NCBI GenBank assembly: GCA_022560025.1
Contig: JAFISE010000212.1
Span: 1 to 46,140, forward strand
Source of the DNA: Stagonosporopsis chrysanthemi
Taxonomy: Eukaryota > Ascomycota > Dothideomycetes > Pleosporales > Didymellaceae
DNA: 46,140 bases
Direction: 5' to 3'
The notes beneath the pieces were generated by a model, which had not been told where the DNA came from, made no database searches, and saw nothing but the letters and a program-made list of their open reading frames with translations. The position numbers and the translations under genes were made by a program. Position 1 is the stretch's first letter, and every line of letters begins with the position of its first letter. Positions 30,445-43,029 of this stretch are shown in pieces.

Positions 30445-33086
30445 CTAGTAAGCCATCTGCATCTCAAGGACCTGGACAGCGCCAGACGCTAGTGGTGAGG
30501 CTGACCCAGACCTGGAGGACATTGCGTCTTCATAGCCAACAAGGGCTTGCGAGTGAAGCTTGAAGGCTTCGCCCATGAGTTTTGTGATTCTGTCAACAGT
30601 TAGCATCATGCTTCGCAATACAGGAAACAACGACTCACCCCCACACAACCACTTCGTCAATCATACTGCCCCATAAGCGAGCAACGGTGGAACTAAGCTT
30701 AGCACCGTAAACGTCGACCGAGTCATCGTCGAAAAGGTTGCGCAACTTGTTGTACATGACCAGCTCTTCTTCGTTTGCCGGCTCTTCGTCATGTTCCAGA
30801 CGGTAGAGCCACAGTGTGAGGATCACTACGAGGTCCATGCCAGCGAGCGGGTGCTCAATGCTCCAGTTGGTAGCGGAAGTGCGTGCGACCCAACGGATGC
30901 CTTGGACTGCTGCAACCTCGATGCAATCGAAACATTCTTGGATGACCTTGATCATCTCTTGCGAACGCTGGACCTTATCGCGCGCATTGGTCATGGCTGC
31001 TGCGACTTCGTACGAGTCGTGGTAGCGAAGGGCCTCTTGAATCGACTTTAGGTCAACGACGAGTTGGGCCCGTGTGTTCCGGTACAGCGCCATAGCGTTG
31101 AAGATCAGGGGATGGCCCTTGTGAGGCGCGCTCAGACGTACCACGACGGTCTCTGGCTCGCACAGATCAAGTGACTTCTCCCAGGTCTCGAGCGCCAGGC
31201 GAAGCTTATACTCGGTGACAACATCCTGCAGGGCTTCGGGGCTGCGCTTGTGATACCACACCTCTAGGAACAAGGCGTTGATCATGACACGAGTTGCAAA
31301 AGCGCTGTAACGAGCGGTCTCACCCTGGAACAGGTTGTCGTGCGCCTGGCGATAGGTGATGATCTTGGACAGGGCAAGAGCTTCGCGCCATGCCTCCTCA
31401 TCCTCACCACCCATGGTCCAAAGAGTCTCTGAAGACGGCAGCTCCAGAGTGTCAAACTCGTTGAAGCCCATGGCAGGTGTGTGGTTGTAGGTCAAGGTCA
31501 GGAGACCAAAGAAGATGTATACAGAATAGTAGGTGCGGCGACATTGCTCGTCCTCGATCCACTCTTGGTGACTTGGCTGAGCGCCTTCACGAGCTTCGGA
31601 ACGAATCTTCAGCTCGTAGCGGTTGCCAGCAACCATGTTTGCGAGGAGACTCTTGATGGAGCAGGCCCACTCGAGGCCCTTGGGGTCGCCGCTCCAGCTG
31701 GAGAACTGCATGTTCAGCAGGGTGCTCTGCATGGTCCACAGTGGGCACTTGCGCGAGCTGAAGTTTTCCTTGTTCTGCAAGAACTGGTTGACAAGGACCT
31801 TGGAGCCAATGTGCAGCATGTATGCCTGATCCTGGTCGAAGATGTATAGGGCGCCGATGGACAGCACGGCCAGCAACAGCGGGGCAGCAACCTCGGTGGG
31901 GTGGAAGGTTGCGGGGTGCAGGAAAGGCAGGTGGTGGTGGAAGAGGTCAAAGTACGTCTTGAGCAGGCGGTTCAGGGTGTTGAGGCTGGGCAGGTGGAAC
32001 GTGTCCAAGAGGGCGTTCTCGCTGTCGTACTGCTTGATGTTGTCGTAGACCTTGCGGCACTGCTCCTCCGACTCGAGCTGCGGGGCGCTCGTCATGGTCA
32101 GCGCCTGGCTGGGGCCCGGAGACTTGCGGTAGTCGACGGGCGAGACGGGCCCCAGCATCGAGGGGTAGGGCGACAGCGGGTTGGGCGTGCCGAGGTTGTT
32201 CTCGCTCATGGACGGGAAGGTGGGGGCAAGGGCGGTGTTGCCGGACATGGTGCGCTCCATCATGGGCGCCAGGTGGCTGTGGGGGTGGAAGCCGGGGTGT
32301 GTCTTCTGCTGGGGCTCGGGCTCGGGCTGCGGGACCATCGAGTCGCGCCAGGGCATCTGCGGCAGCATGTTCTGGCCGGGGGCGGTGTAGGGCATCTGGG
32401 CGGCGGCGGGCTCCATGTGCTGTGGGCCCGTGGGCGACATGACGGGGTCGGCGCGCGGGTCGAGGGCCTGGTCGGGCTCCTGGCTGGCCATGGCCTTGTG
32501 GTGGAAGTCGGTCATCAGCATGGCGGCCGTCTCGATGTCGACGTCGACCATGGCGTCGTCGGCGGCGTCGAGCGCGTCGAGGGGCGCGGCGTCGAGGGGC
32601 AGCGGCGGCTTCGAGGGCCCGGGCGTGGCGGCATCGTGGGCCTTGTTGCTGGCACGGCGCTTCTGCTCGCTGGGCAGCGGGGCGCCGCCGTCTTTGGCGT
32701 GGACGGTGCGGTCGTGGCGCAGCAGCAGGTCGCGGCGCACAAAGGTGCTGCGGCACTTGAGGCACTTGAAGGGGCGCTCCTTGGTGTCTGTGGGGAGGGG
32801 CAGTCAGGTCAGCAACAGCAACCACGGCGAGCCTTCCCCGCAGCGCGCCCACCGCGCGAGCGTCCCGCATCAGTAAACAGCTACCCCGCGCGCCAAACAC
32901 AGAGCTCCATCAGGCGGCAGCACGGCCGGGAGGGGCGGGGGACTTACGAGAGCGCTCGTGGCGGCTGCGGTGCTCGCTCCTGCTGAAGGCGCGGTTGCAG
33001 AACTGGCACTTGTACTTCTTCTCGGGCTGCCCCGGTTTGCGGGCGGCGGGCGCGGCGGCGCCGGCGGACGCCATCACAGCAGGCAT
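30445..33086 (-). CDS. C2H2 zinc-finger transcription factor with fungal-specific TF domain
   Basis: Three exons (33086-32948, 32787-30639, 30589-30445; introns 160 and 49 nt) encode 810 aa. Finger 1 is C27-C30-H43-H47 (CQFC...HERSH) and finger 2 is C55-C58-H71-H76 (CLKC...HDRTVH). The linker HTKERPFK is the classical TGEKP-like type, and the first intron falls inside finger 1's end. A disordered, Pro/Met/Gln-rich region covers about 80-270. The fungal_trans domain (about 300-620) is recognisable from LNTLNRLLKTYFDLFHHHLP, FLHPATF and the helix-rich segment with YYSVYIFFGLLTLTYNH. It should bind DNA through the fingers and regulate genes in the nucleus. Two start ATGs (33086, 33074) exist; the first is used. 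The target pathway cannot be inferred. Confidence 0.88.
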
Positions 33087-33130
33087 GGGCGGCGGGCGAG
33101 GGCGCGGGCGCGGGCGAGATGGCAGAGGGG

Positions 33131-33173
33131 CTGAGGGCTCAGGGCTCAGGGCTCAGGGCTCAGGGCTCAGGGC
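33131..33173. repeat. GGGCTCA heptamer tandem repeat
   Basis: Five perfect tandem copies of GGGCTCA (33135-33169), flanked by partial copies. They lie 45-90 nt upstream of the transcription factor start codon on the opposite strand (there read TGAGCCC). This may be a length-polymorphic tract in the 5' leader or promoter. Confidence 0.9.
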
Positions 33174-36100
33174 CTCGGACGGGGCGAGGGCGCGCAGGCC
33201 GGGCGCGCGCGGGCGTGGGAGCGTGGTGGTAGATGGCTGCAGTGAAGCTGGCGTGTCGCTGTCGCATTCCGCGCAGTGTGCATGCGACGGGCGGGCGGGC
33301 TCCGGGGGCGGCCGGCGGACAATGGGTGGATGCAGGGCGGCGACGGCGTCAGATGGCTGCGCGCGCAAAGGGCAAGATGGGGTGGGAGATGGGATGGATG
33401 TGCAATGTGCAATGTGCTGCGCGAAGGCGGCGGGCAGGAGACCAAAACCCGGCTGGGCCTGTGCATGCAGAGCGCCCCTCGACGCTGCAAGCCCAGGAAC
33501 CCTACCCTCGCCCGCCCGCCCGCCACGGCAGCGTGGGCTGGCTACGCCGCGGATACAGCCACTACTGTGTCTGTGTAGTCCTGTACGCGAGCTGCACCAG
33601 GGCCGGTCAATACCAATACCGTCCTGTGTACGTGGTAGTCTGTATACATACATGATGGCAGCTTCGCACAGGAGCCGCCATTGCCAGTCCCTGCCAAACG
33701 CACGCCTTGCCCATGCTACACGCCGCGCAACAGCTTCCACCTCCACAGGCAATGCCACAGGCTCCGGCACGCACGCGGGCGAGGCCCAGGCCCGCTTCGC
33801 ACCCCTCCGTTGCCCACGGACTGATTTGAGCGCAGTCGCGCCGTACCACCTGTATTATCAATGGCGGCTGCTGCCCGTCGTCCACTCGTCGCACAGCATG
33901 CAGAAAAAGCGGTAAAGAGCCTCAAACTGCTTTTTACCTGTTGTAGTGGTAGTTCGCAGCATGCTGGCCATCAGGTGCATGGTGCATGGCCACGCTCACC
34001 GCCTCACGTACAGTATCGCCGCCTCAATACTTACATGCCGGTAGCACGTCCATAATACACTCGGTTTCGCCCCTCTGCGCCTGTGTCATTCGATGACGAC
34101 GGCGCAGAAAAGGGGCCGCCCTTCCAGCTGACAAGAATGACGCCAGGGCAGCGTCCAGCCTTTCACCGTCGCTCGACAACGTTGTGGCTACGAGTATTTT
34201 CAAGACGGCTAGGACGACCAGGGCGATCGCCGGCTGACGGACTTGTTCCTGGGAGTCTATCCATTCCATCGGGCTAAGGAAGCCATTCCCCGGACCCGCT
34301 CTATGCTTTAGTACCGGCCCACAGCTGCAGTCTGCCAGATGGCAACGACCTGCACACCTGCAGAAACGCAGTATGTAGTAGGCGTGGATGTTGTGTCGGT
34401 GACCAACGCGCAATCAACAGCGCAGTCCTTTCAATGAAGCGACATCTCGTGTGATGAGACGTCCACAAGATTGACTGTAATCATGGGCATCACAAAACCG
34501 GCCATGTCCCACCATCCCGTGTTGTGTCCATTCGCATTGGATCGGACATGGTAAGGATACATACATAGCTCTGAATAGGAAGGGCCGCAGACTGGAATGG
34601 CGTCGCTGGACACTGACAACTCGCCCTCTGCACCGTTACAGTACCTCCATGCCTGCTCCCGAGACGAGTCGGTGGCAAGCTTATCTCCTCGCTGCCCCTC
34701 CAAACGACGATACGCCCCTCTCTCTATCACTGCGCTCCATCCATGAGGGGCTCGGTCATCACTGTCAGCCCCCGCGCTAGAATGTCTCTAGAAGGAGAGC
34801 ACTGCATTCGCGTCCTGGGCGCAATCTGTGGAAATGGCGACGGATCGCTGCCGCGCTGCCGTGGTCTCGGTACCGCCGTGAGATTGCTATGACAATTTAC
34901 AGCGGACAAACGAATGAGCAGAACGCGTTGGGTGATTAACGAACAGCCACTCCTCGGCGTTGATGTCCATCTGGACTTGCATCGCGCACCCACTGGTATG
35001 TAATACGCAGCTCTCCGCGTGCGCAGCGCAATGCCACAAGACGCTGCCTCAACAATCTCGCAATTCTTTCTGCTTGACAGATACCCATGCAGGTATGCGA
35101 CTCTCTGATGTTGGCCGCTTTGTACGCTAGTCTGGCCCATAAAACCAGCGTCGCAGGTGTTAGACAGCGCTTCTGCCGCTTCCACGCGACAAACTATGCA
35201 GCAAATGGGATGGCGCTCCCCTCCAGACTCCCCATCGGGCCTTCTGTACCGGAAGCTCTCGTTGGCTGTCAGCGTCCCTAACCAGCTCTTCTGTGCGCGC
35301 TGATATAAATGGAGAATACAAGCACCATCTAATTTCAACAGCCCTGAGATATAGAGAGTAGCAAGCGCTATGTATGTACGTATCTGCGCAGGTGGGTCCG
35401 GTGAACCTATTTTGGGTGTTGTAGCCAACTTGGACGTCTGTTGTCATCAAGAACGGTCGCTCAAGAGAAACGAGCTGCTTCGTACATGGAACGTCAGACG
35501 TCGAGGACGGGTATGGGCGCACAAGCGATTCCGTAGCACAGCCCTCGAGATCTCGGGAGCTGTGCAATTCCGGAAGGTCCTGAGCCCTGTTTCAAGCTCG
35601 GCACCTGTGAGGTCGAGCGAGTCAAGCAGCAGTGTTCTAGGCGGCTTCCTGGGTATTTCAGTGCCCCGCCCTCTTTCCATCAACCAGAAACAGACAGCTT
35701 CACCAGCACCCGCTGTCTGGGAGGGCTTTGAAGGGTAGTGGGGTCGCACCTGCAGCGCTGGCCGCTGTCGTTTGTCAAATGCAATTTGGGCCCGGGTCTA
35801 TCGGTGGATGGCAAGGTCCAAGTACGACGGACAGCGCAGCCTATTGTCGCCATGTATGGTGTGCCGTCCCGCTGGCCAGCTAGCCAGCTGTTTGTACGTG
35901 TTGCAGAGGCTCGGCCGGCAGGGCCATGACTTGCATATACATGTGCAAATAAGAACGAGGGACTGAAGCAAGGCCGCGCCCGGTGTGTCAGTGCCAGCGC
36001 AAATGTGGTGGATGCACCATAGACTCTAGAGCGCGAGAGAAACACGTGACCCCTTGACCGCTCAGCGCCGCGCGTGGACGGCTTCACCGCGCTCTCAGAG

Positions 36101-36445
36101 TAGCATTCTCTTCCGCGCAGACTCTGGTCCATCTCTGCACCTTTCCTGAAGTCGAGAGCCCGTTGCGACGTCTCATTCGCTGCGCCGCTTCTGCCAGGCG
36201 CGAAGCTGAGGGCCCTAATTCGCATGCCGCCTCTAGCCCAATTGCGTCCCCTCCCTGAGCCGTAAGACGACAGACGAGGACCGTCTGCACACCTGGAGTC
36301 CACCGCGCTCCCAGAGCAGACCGCCTGCTGCTCGCCTACTGCTGTCGCTGCCCGCACCAGGGAAGGCCGCGCCCGGAGTCACAGAGCGAGCGACGCTGCT
36401 GCTGCCTTCCCATCCCGGCCCTCACGAGACGGAAGCGTCGTGCCC

Positions 36446-36463
36446 GCCGCCGCCGCCGCCGCC
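36446..36463 (+). repeat. (GCC)6 directly before the RasGEF start codon
   Basis: Six GCC triplets end at the base before ATG 36464. Read in frame with the gene they would encode alanines if translation began at an upstream non-AUG codon (a GTG lies at 36440), but ATG 36464 in GCC GCC ATG context is a good start. Confidence 0.85.
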
Positions 36464-39400
36464 ATGAACGGCTACAGTGGCACCATTACGCCGGGGGGGA
36501 TGTACGTGAAGGCGCTGTACGACTACGATGCCGACGACCGCACGAGCTTGAGCTTTCGCCAGGGTGACATCATCCAGGTCATCACGCAGCTGGAGAGTGG
36601 GTGGTGGGACGGGGTGATCAACGGCGTGCGCGGCTGGTTCCCGAGCAACTACTGCACCGTCGTGCAGCGCCCGAGCGAGAGCGTCGAGGACGACAGGAGC
36701 GGCCTGGAGCCGGCCGACGATCACGACACGCAGTCGCTGGGCGGCACCGACTACACCAACTCGGACAGCGAGTCCGTCAGCGGCAATGACACGCTGCTGC
36801 CCATCGAGCGCCACGGCGAGCACAACAACGCCAGCACCAAGGAGGAGGAGGCTGCGTTCTGGATCCCCCAGGCGACGCCCGATGGCCGCCTGTTCTACTT
36901 CAACACCCTGACCGGCGTCAGCACCATGGAGCTGCCCCTGGAGTCGCCCGCCGCCAACGAGAGCGGCCCCCGCGACCGCACCAACGTCTTCATACCAGAC
37001 TCGTCGCGGCTGCCGGCTGAGCTGCTTGCCTCGGGGACCATGTACGACACCGACGACGACACATCAGCCTCCGACTTCGAAGGACCGGGCAACAAGAGCT
37101 CCTATGGGCGCAAACGCCTGTCAGACGGAGTCTCACCGGCAACCTCTATGGAGTCCATGAACCAGGGCCTGACAACACGCTCGTACGACGCGAACGGCAC
37201 CAGCTTCTCGGGCGCCGCCATTCCGCCAATTGGCACCACAGCTACCTCGTTTGCGAACAGCCCTACTACGGGAGGACCTTCGGCATCTGCGCAGTCGCGC
37301 AAATTCTACGACGACGTGAACCCAGTGCCTCTAACCTGGAACAGGATGGTGGAAGATATGCGCCGCGCTGTCGAGCGCTACCGCCAGGCTATCAACAACA
37401 GCGACCGCTCTGAGTTTGTCAAGAGGGCCGAGGACATATCCGACCACTTGCGACTGCTGCTCGCGGCAGGCTCTGGAACTACCGACAACCATTCCGGCAA
37501 CCCCTCGATCATCTCTACGAACAAAGCTCTCTACCCGCATTTCCGGGAGACCATGTCCAGATTCTCAAAGCTGGTTCTCTCCTCACACATTGCTGCGTCC
37601 GATTTCCCGCCACCAGACTCATATTCAAAGTGCTTGAAAGAGGCTGATGGCGTCTTGAATGGCGTCTACGGATTTGTCGAGGTGGCCCGCCAACAGCGCG
37701 GAGAAGAGATTCCTCGCTTGGTGCCTGGCTTTATTGTCGGTAGCAACATGGGTGGGAATTGGCACAACAATGGGACAGACCCGCGTGACAGCAACGGTAT
37801 ATCATCATTCATGGAGGACGAATTTGAACCTTCTATTGAACCAACAGTTAAGCTTGACTCGCGCATCCTCGAAAGATTGGAGGATATCAAACGACTCATT
37901 GTTTCAGCAGTTCGCCGCTTGGACGAGCAATGCGCTGTGCGCGACAAGGTCATCTCACGCCAGAAACACCAGCTGATTGGCGATCACATCTGCACGGCTG
38001 GTGGAAAGGTTTTGGAGGTGTGTCGGCCATGGCTGTCCACGGTCGAATCAATCAAGCTCCCGTCCATTAGTTCGCCTTTGCAAGAACAACAGCTGAGTGA
38101 ATTCACCATCCAGAAGCAGAAGGTCTACGATGTGACCTCGGAGCTGGTAATAGTGTGTCAAGGAGTTGCAGCACCGCTGGGCGATGAGTGGGCTGAGTTG
38201 CGTGGAGACTCTCTCGAGGACCGAATCAACGCCGTTCGTGCTGTCTCCCGCGATCTAGAAGCCACTGTTGCCCAGCAGTACGGACTCCTGCAAAACTTGT
38301 CAGAAGCAGTCCCCCTCTCAGACATCGCCATTCGCACTGACCCTCGAAGGTTCACCGACACAGACTCTGAGCTCGCGACTTCACACGCTCGAGGGCCGTC
38401 AGCGACGCTAAGACCATTGCTGAAAGATGTTCCCCAATCGAAGACTTACAGTGAAGGCACTGCACTAGAGGAAACCAAGATTGACCCAATACAGCCTCCG
38501 AGGAACAACAAGAAGCTGAAAGACTTCTTCGGAGAAGTACCCGTCATTCCGCAGTCTACGGTTGAGGAGATTCCAGAGTATCTGAAACTCGACCACGAAG
38601 GGGAGATCTCGTACGATCACAAGGTTGCTCCCCCGCAACTGCGTGGAGGAACACTGGCAGGACTTGTAGAGCAGCTCACGCGCCACGACCGTCTTGATCC
38701 TGCATTCAACAACACGTTCCTTCTCACCTATCGGTCATTCACCACAGCATCTGAGCTTTTCGAAATGCTAGTCAAAAGGTGGAGCATACAGCCGCCACAT
38801 GGCCTCGCCAAAGAAGACTACCAAACTTGGGTGGACAAGAAGCAAAAGCCCATCCGCTTTCGTGTTGTGAACATCTTGAAGAGTTGGTTCGACAACTACT
38901 GGATGGAAGGCAACGACGAAGAGGCGCGGATATTGATCCAAAGAGTTTACAACTTTGCGAAGGATCATGTCGCGACAACCAGCACACCGGGGGCCCATCC
39001 TCTAATGACTTCTGTGGAGCAGCGTTCTCGTGGCCCGGATATGCCAACCAAGCGACTCGTACTCACGCTTAGCGCCCAGACGCCACAACCAATCCTGCCC
39101 AAACACATGAAGAAGCTGAAGTTCTTGGATATTGACGCCACGGAATTTGCGCGCCAGCTGACTATCATTGAATCGAAACTTTACGGCAAGATCCGACCGA
39201 CAGAGTGCTTGAACAAGACATGGCAGAAGAAACTAGCACCTGGGGAGCCTGATCCAGCTGCTAACGTGAAAGCATTGATTTTGCACTCAAATCAGTTAAC
39301 AAACTGGGTGGCGCAGATGATCCTGACACAGCAGGATGTCAAGCGCAGAGTGATAGTCATCAAGCACTTTGTCAATGTCGCTGATGTGAGTTCGCCCATG

Positions 39401-40069
39401 GCCTTTTGACCATCCCCTTGGCTAACGTAAAACCAGAAATGCCGGACACTAAACAACTTCTCAACCCTCACATCAATCATATCAGCCCTAGGGACTGCGC
39501 CAATTCATCGTCTTAATCGGACATGGAGTGCAGTGAACCAGCGGTCGATGGGTGTGCTCGAAAGCATGCGCAAACTCATGGGGAGCACCAGGAATTTCGC
39601 GGAGTACCGTGACACACTGCACAGGGCGAACCCACCTTGTATACCCTTCTTCGGTTAGTATGCAGTAGTCGTGACACCCGGAATTCGGCTGACCAGCATA
39701 GGCGTCTACCTTACTGATCTGACGTTCATCGAAGACGGTATCCCTTCACTGATCAAGAAGACCAACCTGATCAACTTTGCCAAGCGAGCAAAGACAGCCG
39801 AGGTGATCCGCGACATTCAGCAGTACCAAAACGTGCCGTACCCACTGCAGCCTGTGCCTGATCTACAGGACTACATTTTGACAAATATGCAATCAGCCGG
39901 CGATGTGCACGAAATGTACGAGATGAGCTTATCCGTTGAGCCGCGCGAGCGCGAAGACGAGAAGATTGCAAGGTACGTCAGGAGCCAATACATTCCATGC
40001 TATAGCCTCGGGTTTGAGACGTGTGACTAACGATGAGACAGACTTCTCTCCGAGTCTGGATTCTTGTGA
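36464..40069 (+). CDS. CDC25: Ras guanine nucleotide exchange factor (Cdc25 type) with SH3 domain
   Basis: Four exons (36464-39385, 39437-39653, 39702-39972, 40042-40069), with introns of 51, 48 and 69 nt, encode 1145 aa. An SH3 domain spans about 13-68 (ALYDYDADD, GWWDG, GWFPSNYC). A WW-like segment lies at 132-162 (WIPQATPDGRLFYFNTLTG). A long linker follows. The RasGEF-N domain runs from about 725 (LRGGTLAGLVEQLTRHD, NTFLLTYRSF) and the catalytic RasGEF domain from about 877 to 1130 (LDIDATEFARQLTIIESKLY, NKTW, HSNQLTNWVA, RVIVIKHFVNVAD, NFSTLTSIISALG, PPCIPFFG, VYLTDLTFIEDG). It should activate Ras by GDP release at membranes, upstream of cAMP/PKA signalling and morphogenesis. The terminal exon is only 28 nt. 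No lesion was found. Confidence 0.93.
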
Positions 40070-41745
40070 TGATACCCCACGGAACGTTTGATCTATCGAA
40101 CTTGGATGACGGCGATGGCGTTGGGTCACATTTTGGCGATGATACTCAATTGTGGCGCTCGTATCTGGCGCGCAGGCGAGCATTACTCAGGACCGTGCTG
40201 CATTTTTGGCATTGGAAAACGAAAACACGAATGGCGCGCTGGTCTATTGTTCTCGACATGGGTGTTAATTCTGGCCTCCGTGTAGATGTTTTTACGAGGC
40301 ACCCTTAATCGCGTTGCCGAGCGTGGATACGAAGAAGCTCGTTTCTTTTGAGCGATCATCTCTGCGGACAATCAAACCTTGTGTTGGCTACGACTTTTTA
40401 TTGCCCAATTTTCACGACGTCTTACATGAATCTGTCGGCTACAAAATTTATTATATGCTACCATCTATACAATTCCTATACATTCATGCTACTAGTTGTA
40501 TCGTGAAATGATGGATGCGTGCGCAGAAAGTACAATAGCACAATGAATCTGTTCAGCCAAGCAAAACGAGCCCCTTTGCATAAGATGCAGACTCCCCTCG
40601 CCTCGCCTCCCGTGTTGCTACAGTATGAAGCACAGTTTGTGCGTGACAGAACATACTGTTGCCAAGAGCAGAGCCGCCTTCCAGAAGGAGCGTCCTGCCG
40701 AGAGACATTCATGCCGCCTGCCTGTTGCGGCACAACGATTCGCTGAGCAATCTGCGAGTGTCCTGGTTTCAACTTTCCAAAGCAGCAATTATCCGGGGGG
40801 GCTCGCTTGCGAAGGGGCCTGCATTGCGCGCAGCGGACCAGTGAGCAGCTTGTGCGCCCTGGCACTAAGACCGTTGCACTTGCGGCGGACGCGGCAGAGG
40901 CTGGCAGCGCGCGCCCAACCAGACCACGTTGGGGGGGCTGTGGCGCCCGCGCGTCTGCAGCTCTCGTGACGAAGGATTTTCGTCGTGCGGGATTGGTGGT
41001 GCAGTGGGGGGGGGGGGGCCGTGGTGTATCAGATACGGCTGCAATACCGCGATTGTTGCTGTGCTTTCGAGATCGCTTGCTTCCCCAGAAGATGGACCTG
41101 TCAAAAGTTCTTTCCAATTTTGACAGCCAAGGGTGCTCCTTGGGGCGCTCTTGGACACCCCTGGTCTGCGCAGAATGGCCCTTACTGTGGGCCAATGAGG
41201 CGGACGGCTGTCGTGTGACGCCGTTTAGACCTTTGTGGTTGCAGCGTTGGTGTCATGCTGCCTTTGGCTCGAGAGGGGTGCTATCGCTGCTATCATGCAC
41301 TCGTCGAATCGCTGGCAAATGGCGCTGCGGTGGTACGCCAGCCCCCGGTGATAGCCACGGCCCTCTGCTCTCGGCCATCTCGATGGCCTTTCCTTGCAGC
41401 GCTCGCTGACAGGTGAAAGCCCACCGCGCCGGCGTGCACCAAGGCTCTAGGTTCTCCACAGAAATTCGTATGCTGATTTCGGCGCCGCTCGCACGGCGAT
41501 CCTGCTAAAAGCAAACGGCAGCGCTCAGACCCAGCTCGTGACTGGCTGCTCGTACAGTAATTGCCAGAGAAGAACCCTGCAGCGCTGGTGTGCCTGCCCA
41601 GCGCGGCGCCGTGCCTGGCTACTCTTCTACCAAGGCCCTCCCACTCCTCTTTACAAACCGCTTTGCGCTCGTTCGGTTTGCCCACCAGTATCCTGCTCCC
41701 CCTCACCCTAGTCGCTCACTGCACCACCCCCTAATTGCCTTAATA
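40070..41745. other. Intergenic, no supported gene (RasGEF 3' side / GH16 promoter)
   Basis: 1.7 kb. A G13 run lies at 41006-41018. The minus-strand 239-codon frame at 40476-41195 has no domain and is Pro/Ala/Arg-rich; I treat it as chance. Confidence 0.45.
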
Positions 41746-43029
41746 ATGTTTCACCTTTCAAAGGGCGCCATGCCCTGGCTGTTGCTGGCTGTATCGCGCT
41801 TCGGTAAGTAATCTCTGGAAGGAGTGGAGAAAAGGCACCCGACTTGCGTTGTTCAGGCCTGTTTCGCGGGCGCCACATAACGACCACATGTACTGACCAC
41901 ACGCGCCTGCAGCCAACGCCGCCTGCGAATGTGGATACTCGCTCAACCAGACCACGGATGCCGAGCATGCCGTCTTTACAGAACTAATGGAGAACGACTT
42001 CCTGCACATGGACACAAACAACATCACCGACTATGGATGGAGACCGCAAGTGTACAATGTGTCCGTGCCTGCCGACAACAGGAGGATATCCTACGGCAAA
42101 GAGTTCAGCATGGGCAACATTGTGCCGAATCCTTTCAAGAGTTCAAGCAAATGGTCTGGCGACGCTGATCATGGTGGTGATGCCGGTCTGGAGCTGTGGG
42201 TGCGCGGCGACCATGACCACGGTTACGTCAACGGGTCAGAGGTTGTCTCGGTTAGGGACGATATCCTGCTTGGATCTTTCCGCGTTGGAATGAAGCTCTC
42301 GAACTCTTCCGGAACCTGCGGAGCTTTCTTCTTCGTAAGAGATATTGGCTGTTACTTGTTGAAGTCACTCCTAACGTGATACAGTACTACAATAACTCGC
42401 AAGAGATCGACATGGAATTTCTTTCCCACGAGTTCAACAGCTCAGGAGGCGCCGTCAATCTTGTTCTCCAATCTCCGGAATCTGTAGCCCATGGAAACGA
42501 CGCTGCCGGTACATCAACCTACAAGGTCGCACCTCTGCCCTTCGAGCCAGACAACATGTTCCACGAGTACCGCTTCGACTGGACCGCCGACCGTGTTACC
42601 TTCTACGTTGACGGTACTTTCCTCTGGGAGATGACCGAGCAGATTCCCACCGAGGGTGGTGGCCTTTTCTTCAACCACTGGAGCAACGGTGACCCTAACT
42701 GGTCTGCTGGACCCCCTGACGTCGACACTGTTATGACCATTTCCTACGTGAAGGGATACTTCAACTCCACCGATACCGACCGCTCGCAAAACGCTTACAA
42801 GAAACGCTGCCCGACATTTGACCCGGCTAAGGTTTGCCCGATTCCTGCGCAAACCTCGCCCCCAGATGCATCACTAGGCACGGATGCCGCAAGAACATAC
42901 TTTTTCACGCAAGAAGACAACATGACGCCAGGTCAGATCCTGTTCAGCAACGGGGCAACGCTCTTTGGTGCCCCAGCAATCTCCATCCTAGTCCCCTTAC
43001 TCGTCAGTTTGTTCTGGACGCTAGCGTAG
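41746..43029 (+). CDS. GPI-anchored GH16 glycoside hydrolase (cell-wall beta-glucan/transglycosylase type)
   Basis: Three exons (41746-41803, 41913-42334, 42385-43029; introns 109 and 50 nt) encode 374 aa. The signal peptide lies at the start (MPWLLLAVS core; the first ATG or the in-frame ATG 41770 both fit). The mature protein begins ANAACECGYS. The GH16 active-site motif QEIDMEF places the nucleophile at E167, D169 and acid/base E171 within the beta-sandwich. Other conserved blocks are FHEYRFDWTADRVTFYVDG and LFFNHWSNGDPNWSAGPP, as in fungal cell-wall GH16 proteins. Several NxS/T sites are present. The C-terminus ends in a hydrophobic stretch (APAISILVPLLVSLFWTLA), the usual GPI-attachment signal, with a Ser/Thr-containing segment before it. 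It likely acts on cell-wall glucan outside the membrane. Crh-type chitin-glucan transfer or licheninase activity cannot be separated here. Confidence 0.9.

Larger units (their letters stand above)
33087..36463. other. Very long divergent intergenic region (transcription factor / RasGEF)
   Basis: 3.4 kb between the divergent starts of the transcription factor and the RasGEF. ORFs of up to 233 codons on both strands have no recognisable domain and look like chance frames in GC-rich DNA. A heptamer repeat (33131-33173) lies near the transcription-factor start, and (GCC)6 immediately precedes the RasGEF start. The region likely contains long leaders, regulatory elements or noncoding RNAs, but none is demonstrated. 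Confidence 0.5.

Noticed and set aside
31901..32986. 361-codon plus-strand frame and 317-codon minus-strand frame (31947-32900) over the transcription factor
   Set aside because: GC-rich alternate frames of the C2H2 gene's disordered region; composition (Val/Gly/Arg/His-rich or Arg/Pro-rich) and lack of any domain mark them as shadows.
33153..33770. 205-codon minus frame and 306-codon plus frame (32995-33915)
   Set aside because: Low-complexity, GC-driven frames covering the transcription-factor leader and repeat array; no domain, no splice logic.
34727..36357. Minus frames of 233 (34727-35428) and 225 codons (35680-36357)
   Set aside because: No recognisable fold or signal; amino-acid makeup (Arg, Ser, Cys mixed) is that of chance frames in a GC-rich gap.
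40476..41195. 239-codon minus frame downstream of the RasGEF
   Set aside because: Pro/Ala/Arg-rich with scattered Cys, no domain; crosses a G13 homopolymer.
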